From positions 1,488,001 to 1,552,000 of the forward strand of contig NC_016461.1 of NCBI RefSeq assembly GCF_000226115.1: a stretch of 64,000 nt of DNA. The letters are read 5' to 3'. The notes beneath the pieces are model-generated. The model was given only the letters and a program-made list of their open reading frames with translations, ran no database searches and was not told the origin of the DNA. Below, piece after piece: positions 57,032 through 64,000 of the stretch. This stretch comes from Thermothielavioides terrestris NRRL 8126 (Eukaryota > Ascomycota > Sordariomycetes > Sordariales > Chaetomiaceae). Every line of letters begins with the position of its first letter. The stretch's first letter is position 1. The translations under genes and the position numbers were made by a program.

Positions 57032-59045
57032 TTAACGTCCCGCCTCGGCAGGATGTCCCCTCCTCCTCAAACCCCCGAACCGTCTTTTTAGGCTCTGGGT
57101 AAAGCTCTTACCGGTTGTGTTACTCCTTTGCAGTCCCGATGAGCCCGCCTCGTCCATTCTGTGTTGTAGCTGATCACCATTGCTGAGGCTCCGCTGACAC
57201 ACATGAGTGGTCAACTCCCCGTCCCCGTCGCTCCCATCGGGTCCACGGCACGAGAGAGAGGAAGAAGTTTGCAACTCGTAGGACGCCGCCCCAACGCTGG
57301 GATCGGCAAGCTGTTTGCGACGGTCTCGGCGCGCTTGGCGGCCAGGGAAGGGCTTTCCTTTTCCCTTGAGATCGTCATCGCGGCAAGGCTAGGATGCGGG
57401 ATGTTGTCAGCAGCCCGGCTCGGACAAGGCCGCCGGCTGGCTTACCATATATTCCCATGAATCGTAGGTCCCACCTAGTGCGTCCCCATCACGCGTCAAG
57501 TCGGTGCCCTCCTCGTACTCCATCGTGCGCCCCGCAAGATCCTTCATACCCGGTGGGATAACAGCGGTCCCCCGCAGCGGGACATGCTTGACAAGAGAAT
57601 CCTGCACGAACTCGGCGGGGGTGGCCTTCAGAGCCTCAAGGTTTGTGTCTCTGACCGCCTCGACGGGGGGGTACTTCGTGTTGGTATTCCGCTCTTTCAT
57701 GGTGGCGTCATATGGCCCGCCGTGATGATAGCTGACGCCCGGCACCGGGCCGGTAACGTCGAGCAAGTCGATGATATCGCTGGGTTGTTGGCGGCGGTGG
57801 TTATGCAGGTGCGGTGCTCGGTCAGCAGCCCGGTGTTCCCTCGTGATCATTGCCAGAGGTCGGTGAGACATGTCGCCTGGATATCGCTCCCTGAGAGAGG
57901 CAGTTCGGCGTGGAAGCGTATCTCGCGGCTCGTCTCCCGGCTCCCGTGCCTGGTACTCAGGGGCCAGCATCCCATGAGGCCGATGCGATTTGTCTGCAGG
58001 ATAAGGCTCAGCGAGCGAGCCGGCGCGCCGCCGGGAGCTGTTCTGGTCCGCTGCTGCCGCCATTGCGTCTGCACTGGGCCTCGATGAGGACACGCTATTG
58101 GCTCTGGATAGGATGGTCCCTTGGTTCCAGCGGGTCTGGGGAGGGTTGGCGGTATGAACCGATCGCTTGCGCTCCAATCCGGATAGAGGCGGGCGACTGG
58201 GTCGCGGAGGAGAAGCGGGAAGTGGCTTCCTCTTTGCCCTGTCCTTCACGCTCAAGACTCGATGGAGGAACGACTGTGCCTCGTCGCCGCCGTCCTTGGC
58301 CCCTGCGCTTCGGTTGCTCTGACTGGAATATCCACGAGGCCGACTTGCAGATTCTGGCTGCGTCGGCAGGGGCTCGATGCGAGTTGCACAAACTTGGCTG
58401 GGCTCCGGGTCGTATAGCGGACCGAGAATGTACCTGGAAGCCTAATAGACGATTCAGACGAGACCAGATGCATTAGCAGGAGCTTCGAGGCTGTGATGAA
58501 TGGAGAGAGCCCCTGGAGCACGGGATCCATTTGCTCGGGCCATCATCAGCAGGTAGTTGGCAAGCCGTGCCTGGAACTTGGCAGGGATACGCCACTGATT
58601 GGGAACTTGGAAGCGGTGGGCCAAGGGAGCAGTGACGCAACTGCCTCCGAGCGACAATCAACTCGCCAGTACTGTGAGGTGTAAGGCAGGCAGCGGAGCG
58701 CCGGGACAACATTCGGTGTCATGACAGTGGGATGTCCTTGGTAATTGCGGCACCAAAGTATTCGTTGCCTGGCCTCGACAGGTTGTGACGGGGAGGAAAC
58801 AAGCAAAGCTAACAGCAGCTGCGGAGACTATGGGCGTCATGGTCCAAACAAACGAACGTCGAACAAGAACCCAAACCCGAACTGCTTGGATCATCTGCGA
58901 CAAAAACATGGGAAGTGAAGCTGCCGCCGTACTACAGTCCTCAGACTTCTGGGAGGTGCCGCGGCGCAAGTGACAACCTTGGAAAGATCTCACTTACCCA
59001 GTGTTTATCGACAGCCATGTCGTCAAAATCCCCGTCGCTGTCCAT
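57032..59045 (-). CDS. pal1: Pal1 cell-morphology protein
   Basis: Exons 59045-58998, 58441-57446 and 57388-57032; introns 556 and 57 nt; 466 aa. Pal1 is a membrane-associated protein needed for cylindrical cell shape in fission yeast and is linked to endocytic sites. The 16-residue first exon (MDSDGDFDDMAVDKHW) joins to ASRYILGPLYDPEPSQ. The Pal1 domain follows: SLRERYPGDMSHRPLAMI, DIIDLLDVTG, SYHHGGPYDA and MKDLAGRTMEYEEG. The third exon gives DDDLKGKGKPF and the basic end GKSFTQSLKRRFGGLRRR. Acceptors TTAG (58442) and CCTAG (57389) are chosen because both restore frame and family sequence. The first intron is unusually long for this window; a missed small exon within it is possible. Confidence 0.88.
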
Positions 59046-59839
59046 TTTTAGTTAGTGCACAGCTGCGGTAGCAGCGCCACGGCGCTTTTCTGTGGGGTCC
59101 GACTGTGGAGACGCCGCGTTTGGTGGACAGAGACGTGGAAGAGAAAAGCAAAGATGGAAATTATTCTTGTTGAAGCGCTCTGGGGGAAGTCTTGAGTTTT
59201 CCCACGAGACACCAGTGAAAAACGTTGCAAAGGTTCAGTGTTGGGGTTCGTAGGACGGTGAGCGAGAGCAAAGTCGCTACAAGGCAACCTGGAATTTAAA
59301 AGCTCTGTTGAACAGCCCTCCAAGCACTGCGCTCCCACGGCATTTTCAGGACGACGAAAAGCGCGGCGGGGCTCGCCTTGCCTGTTCTCTCGCCCGTTCG
59401 AGAGAGTCCCGTCCGAACGACGGAGTAACCATTGTGTAACGTCTGCGACCCCTCGTTCGTTTTCGTCCCATGTTAACATCATCTGTCGGCCTTTTAGCCA
59501 GGTTAGCCAGGGGCATGAGAAGTCCACCGAGTCCACAAGACCCTGCAGCTTGATGTCTCTGCTGATATGTAAGGATAGCAGCCAACCAATTGCGCACAGT
59601 TCAGATGCAGGCAAACTAGCGCACATCCGCTGTCGCAGCAAAGGCCGGTTCTTCGAGCTAGATTAGGATCTCGCTGTGATCGCCGCGGGCTGCGCACCGG
59701 GCCGCTGCAGCCCTCGTGGAGGGCAAACGCAAGGACGCCAAACAAAGGCGGGGTAGGGGGGAAGAGGCAAGCTCGCCCGCTCGACTGCAGACAGCAGCAA
59801 TAATGAAGCGTCTCATTGGCCTCAAATCAATTTTCAGCA
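59046..59839. promoter_or_regulatory. divergent promoter of PAL1 and USB1
   Basis: 794 nt between divergent starts; open frames here are short and featureless. Confidence 0.5.
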
Positions 59840-60847
59840 ATGCCGTTGGTGGACTACTCCTCCGATTCTGATAGTTCCGCATCCGGCGCCGACGGTTCGG
59901 ATGCGGGGATACCGCCGAAGAAGCAGCGACGGACAGGATCCGGAGAAGGGTCGGCTTCGGCCTTCGGCCCCTCCCCATCCCCCTCCCCCGCACCGGCCCA
60001 CGCCGCCGCCCTTCCGCCCCTCCCGCCCTCTTTCCACGACCTTTACGCGTCGACAGTCCGCACCGCCACCCGCGACGACCCCAGCCTCCACCAGGGCCGC
60101 ACGCGGCAAAACCCCCACGTGCCGGGCAACTGGCCCAGCCACATCTACATCGAGTGGCACCCTCCCTCGGCAGTCCACTCGCTGCTCGTCGAGCTCGTGT
60201 CGTCGCTGCAGGCGCAGGCTCGGACGCTCAGCAGCGCGGTCCAAGTCACCAGCCTCCTGCTGAGCGACCTTGCCGCGCCGCAGCCGCTGCACATCAGCCT
60301 GTCGCGGCCAATTGTCCTCTCCTCGGCGCAGAAGGACACCTTCTCAGCCGAGGTGGAAGCGGCGATCAGGGCCAGCGGGATAGCGGCTTTTACGCTGGCT
60401 TGCAGCACCGTGGAGTGGCATCGGACCGCAGAAAGCGGAAGGTCATTTCTGGTCCTCCGGGTGCATGGCACTCAGGGAACAAGGGAAGGGGATACCGAGG
60501 ACAATCCAAACCCTGAGTTGACGGAGCTGCTGCGGCGGTGTAATGCCGTCGTTGCTAAGTACGGGCAGCCGGGGCTGTATCGATGGGCCGAGGGCGATGA
60601 CGTTTCGCGAGTGTGGAAAGCCTTTCACGTCTCGATTGCATGGTCGTTTGCCGAGCCTACTGAGGAGTTGAAGATGGTGACAGAACGCGTGTTTGGGCAG
60701 ACCACGGCAAAAGGGCGCATTCAGGAGGTGCGGGTGCCTGTGGAGGGTATCAAAGTCAAGATAGGCAACACGGTGAATCACGTTGCGCTAGCGTTGTCTG
60801 GGAGGAGGGGAATGGGAAAAGGTGTAAGGAATCTCCTAGGCTTATGA
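59840..60847 (+). CDS. usb1: Usb1, U6 snRNA 3' phosphodiesterase
   Basis: Single exon, 335 aa. Usb1 trims the oligo(U) tail of U6 snRNA and leaves a terminal phosphate, which stabilises the spliceosomal RNA. A 2H phosphoesterase: the two catalytic HxS motifs are HIS (His151, in PLHISLSRP) and HVS (His263, in AFHVSIAW). The N-terminal 60 residues are acidic, then Ser/Pro-rich (MPLVDYSSDSDSS and a KKQRR basic patch). HVPGNWPSHIYIEW is the usual family start of the fold. The start is the ATG at 59840; upstream in-frame codons are not ATG. It is convergent with ERO1. Confidence 0.93.
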   Translation: MPLVDYSSDSDSSASGADGSDAGIPPKKQRRTGSGEGSASAFGPSPSPSPAPAHAAALPPLPPSFHDLYASTVRTATRDDPSLHQGRTRQNPHVPGNWPSHIYIEWHPPSAVHSLLVELVSSLQAQARTLSSAVQVTSLLLSDLAAPQPLHISLSRPIVLSSAQKDTFSAEVEAAIRASGIAAFTLACSTVEWHRTAESGRSFLVLRVHGTQGTREGDTEDNPNPELTELLRRCNAVVAKYGQPGLYRWAEGDDVSRVWKAFHVSIAWSFAEPTEELKMVTERVFGQTTAKGRIQEVRVPVEGIKVKIGNTVNHVALALSGRRGMGKGVRNLLGL

Positions 60848-61157
60848 CATTGCCATCAAACGCTCGTAAAGATGAACAGCCATGGTCCATGCTACGCGCC
60901 AAACTTCATGGTGACGGCACTACCTTACGCCTCGCACTCCCGTGGCACTTATCTAATATCTAAGAACCGCATGCATATGTCCAAGTCCAAGTGTCCATGA
61001 CCAGAAATCAACTCTGCGAGAGTAAACAAAAACTGAGCACATTTTTCCTATAACACCACAACGCCATGCCGTGACCTTTACCTTATGCTCCGTATAGTAT
61101 GACACGCAGCTCTTAGGACAAACAACCAAGAAAAGGACCCTCTATCAACAAATGATC
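60848..61157. other. intergenic, convergent 3' flanks
   Basis: 310 nt, AT-rich; nothing recognised. Confidence 0.5.
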
Positions 61158-63077
61158 TCAAAGCTCATCCACATGCGGCGGGTCGAAAGCCCACGACCTT
61201 GGCGAAACAGGCAAGCCGAGGTAATATTGCCAGAACCGCTCCAGCTCTGATAGGATAATGTGCCAGCTGAATCGGAAGGTTAGCACAGTGCCCATATGGA
61301 CGGGGGAGCCACAGCGGTGAACCTACAGCGTGACGGGGAAATTGATCCAGCTCTTAAGGACATATTTGAACGCCTTGATCACTCTCCCTAGCTCCTCGTC
61401 GAATTCGGCCTTGATGGTCCGGCTGCGGTCCTCGAACGATTCAGACTCCTCAAATGCTTCGTCCTCCGCTTCAGACGGCGCTGCCTCCGAAGATTTCGGC
61501 ACAATGGCATGTTGGGGCTTCTTCGCCTGGTCGGGAATGACATGAGCCTCACCCGCCTCCCGGAGGCGCTCTTCGGACTTCTCAGCGGCCTCCGCTTGCA
61601 TGACCATGTCTCTGAACTTCTGGATGGCCTCCATGCTGCTGCTCAGTCGCGCGTACGTGTTGAACAGGGCCACCAGCTCGGTGCGCTTCAGCACCGGGAC
61701 CTGCGGCTTGACGTTGTTGTCGAACTCGAACAGGACCTTAAGGGCGGTCCCGTAGCCGGCCGTCTGGAGTTTGCCCCAGAGGCGGCACTTGTCGCAGCCA
61801 ACACAGTCCATCAGGCGGCTGACGTTGCGGAAGCGGTTGCGGAAGTCCTCCTTCAGAGAGGGGCCCTCGCCGTTCTTGAACATGAGGCTCTCATCAAAGA
61901 TCTGCGGCACGCTCGCCGCCTTCTCTGTGACCGCCAAAACCTTGGTGCGTGTCTCGGCGTCTTGTGCAGCATCGCCCAGGCAGAAGGTGTAATCCTGCTG
62001 CTCAGAGAGGTACGGCCCAAGTTTGGCGACGGCACGGGTGACCAGCGCGTAGTTGAAGTATAGGTTGCTGATGCGGTCCGGGAACTTGTGCAAGCGACTG
62101 ACGTAGCAGTCCAGGTTGGGTTGCCACTGCCCGGTTGTCTGGTTGAGAAAGTCCCAGCAGAGGTGCGTCGAGATGCTCGCGTGCATTCCTGAAATAACCC
62201 GGTAGAACACGCGCTTTTCCAGGCATTCGTCCTCGAGCTCCAGGCCCGTCTGGGCCACGAAGGGCGTCAGCGGGTTCTGTTGCCGCTGCTGCTCCAGAGC
62301 CTGCTGCCGGCCCGCAGCCTCGATGACCGCCCTGAAATCCATTGCTGCCGGCCCTTTTGCCGCCGTGTCATGGCCAAGCGCTGCCGAGTGCGGAAAGGAG
62401 CTCCGCTGGAAGCAGTTCTCCCTGTAGATGGCATCCCAGACCTGTTTCGCACCGACGCCGGTGTAGCCGGTGAACCGCTCCGGATTGCGCAACAGGCTCA
62501 CATAGTCTCCCTTGGAGGTCGCGCTCTCGTCTTCTGGCACGCAATAGTCCCGTTCGTCACACTCGTCGTCGTACTCGACCACGCAACTCTCGCCGACATC
62601 TGCTCCCAGCCCGCCCCGCAGCGGCCGCTGAGGTTCCTCTTTCTGCACGGTCTTGCCCGGATGTCTCGCGCGGGGGCCTTCCAGCTTGCCGAGCTCGCTG
62701 GCGCGCCATACCGGCGGTATGTCGTCCTCGTTATCGAGCGTCTCGACGGCGCAGGCGATGTTGCCGCACATGCCATTCCCGTCGTCCCAGAAGGGGCATT
62801 TCTTGTGGAACAGGTTTACCCTGTAGTGCGAGAAGAAGTCGGTCGTCTGCGTCAGGTCGTCAAGGGCCGGCTTGACGTTACGGTTCAACCGCTCGAGGGT
62901 CGAGTAGGAAGCGCATGCGTCGCTGACAATGGCTTTGGGCGAGATCTGAGAGAGGGAGGGGTTAGAATGGAACATGGGTACTTCGACCGTCACGGCCGCC
63001 TCGGAGCAAGGCAACGAAGGTGCGTCAAAGCCGCCAATAGCGGAAACAAGGCAAAAGAGAGCATACCGCGCAGGCAT
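61158..63077 (-). CDS. ero1: Ero1, endoplasmic reticulum thiol oxidase
   Basis: FAD-dependent oxidase that re-oxidises protein disulfide isomerase in the ER lumen. Exons 63077-61327 and 61266-61158, 60-nt intron, 619 aa. Signal peptide MPARYALFCLVSAIGGFDA. Shuttle cysteines are in MCGNIACAVET (Cys104 and Cys109) and the active-site CxxCxxC is CVGCDKC (425-431). ERFTGYTGVGAKQVWDAIY and NLYFNYALVTRAVAKL are family marks. The second exon adds LWHIILSELERFWQYYLGLPV and ends HVDEL, an HDEL-like terminus. Reading through the intron would stop at FPVTL. Near residue 30 an in-frame stretch (GTGACG to CTCAG, 62956-63003) has a branch-like TTCTAAC and may be an extra 48-nt intron whose removal shortens the N-terminus by 16 residues; I left it in the model. 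Confidence 0.93.
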
Positions 63078-64000
63078 CTTGTGAAGGCCGCTCGGAATTC
63101 TGGCACCGGACTTGGGGTCCCCAGAGGGCAAACACCGACAGGTAAAAGAGGCGAGCGGCCGACTTCATGGTAGCGTGAGCTTGTTGCGATGGTCCGAGAC
63201 TTTTAGGCTTGAGACCACGGCGGGACGGTAGGATCGACTTTCTCGATCTGCCGAGAGGCCTGGTGTCGGTCTGGGCGCGGTTCCCGAGACCTGGCCACTG
63301 TCCGGGTCAAGGTCCTCCCAAAGGACGCGATGCGGTTCGAGGGGTGTCAGCAGTGGCGGCCGCAAGAGGACATTTATCGATAAGTGCTTGATCTCGAGGC
63401 CAGGATCTCGGGCGAGAAGGCTTGGCAGTCCAGGAAACACAGGGAAAAGGGCAACCTGGGGTATTGGAAGACAAAGAACCCGAAGCACGATTTCCATCAA
63501 AGAAGTGCAATTGAGAGCTTTTTGATCGCCTATTCCCATGACTATGTGGCAGGACGACGAGGGCTTGGTTTCTGCTTGGCTTACATATCAAACACCTAAA
63601 AAGGAAGCCGCGGATGGGGTCTGAAGGAAGAGGAAATGTGGCCTGAACCAAGATCAGCAGATGCTGAATTGCCGACCGTACGACTGCTGCATGCTGATTG
63701 CCTGGCGATTCTGGAACCTGCCGATAATGTTAGCGAACGCGTTAGTTTCTCCGTATAAGCAAGGTACCGAGTGTAGTACCTACCACCTGACACCTTTCCA
63801 TTAGGTTTATACCCATCGGATGACCCCATAGCATTCAAGATCTCGGGTCCATGCTGGTGCATATTTACAAGTACCTACCTAGTATACTCAGATACTGCAC
63901 ACTCTGCAGAAAATGTCCAGTGTCTTTGTCTCGGTGGTTGCCGCGTGGTTTACCTGCCGCTGAGACCGTCTTTATGGGTAACTGCTCGCAGCTCCGTTGG
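63078..64000. other. ERO1 promoter and right edge, no gene seen
   Basis: 923 nt. Frames on both strands are short and have no family features. Repeated TACCTA words occur near 63770-63885. No clear unfolded-protein response element was found. Confidence 0.45.

Overview
This window is nuclear DNA of a filamentous ascomycete, most likely a Sordariomycete of the Sordariales/Chaetomiaceae type. The evidence is many short introns (mostly 54-140 nt) with GTRAGT-like donors and CTRAC-like branch sites, GC-rich coding sequence, pyrimidine-rich promoters, and a gene set (NoxB, filamentous-type class I myosin, Pal1, GT90, PFA4, Usb1) that matches Pezizomycotina. No prokaryotic feature, CRISPR array, rRNA or convincing tRNA was seen. 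The genus is an inference. All exon models were built by hand from splice signals and reading frame.

Layout. 1-8.1 kb: KAP120 karyopherin (-), a 3-hydroxyacyl-CoA dehydrogenase (-) and, divergent from it, PEX2 (+). 8.6-12.4 kb: cytosolic leucyl-tRNA synthetase (+), with two CPC1/Gcn4-type sites upstream, a GC-AG intron and a 16-nt micro-exon. 13.7-15.7 kb: NADPH oxidase NoxB (-). 15.7-20.2 kb: gene-poor, holding a non-coding nested inverted-repeat transposable element (17125-17962) with a perfect 9-bp target duplication. 20.2-25.7 kb: class I myosin (+; its first exon is only the ATG) and palmitoyltransferase PFA4 (-). 26.3-33.7 kb: GT90 membrane glycosyltransferase (+), a metallo-beta-lactamase-fold protein (-) and a GH18 chitinase (-) with a substituted catalytic aspartate. 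33.7-38.1 kb: gene-poor. 38.1-45.0 kb: DSK2 ubiquilin (+), SYM1/Mpv17 (+), UDP-GlcNAc pyrophosphorylase (-), and a Mug/TDG-type DNA glycosylase (+). 45.3-51.4 kb: Gly/Ser-rich GPI-anchored-like protein (-), an ANCHR-like zinc-finger protein (+), an LMBD1-type transporter (-). 51.9-63.1 kb: CFT1 (+), PAL1 (-), USB1 (+), ERO1 (-). The last 0.9 kb has no gene.

Most genes are housekeeping and sit in alternating divergent and convergent pairs. Some neighbours have plausible functional links: the dehydrogenase and PEX2 share a 721-bp promoter with two FarA-type CCTCGG cores (peroxisomal fatty-acid metabolism). NoxB, myosin I, chitinase, UDP-GlcNAc pyrophosphorylase, Pal1 and GT90 all bear on polarised growth and the cell wall, but nothing indicates a co-regulated cluster. 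No secondary-metabolite cluster or new multi-gene system was found. The most unusual items are the nested-hairpin mobile element, the splice architecture of the LeuRS and myosin genes, and the altered chitinase active site.
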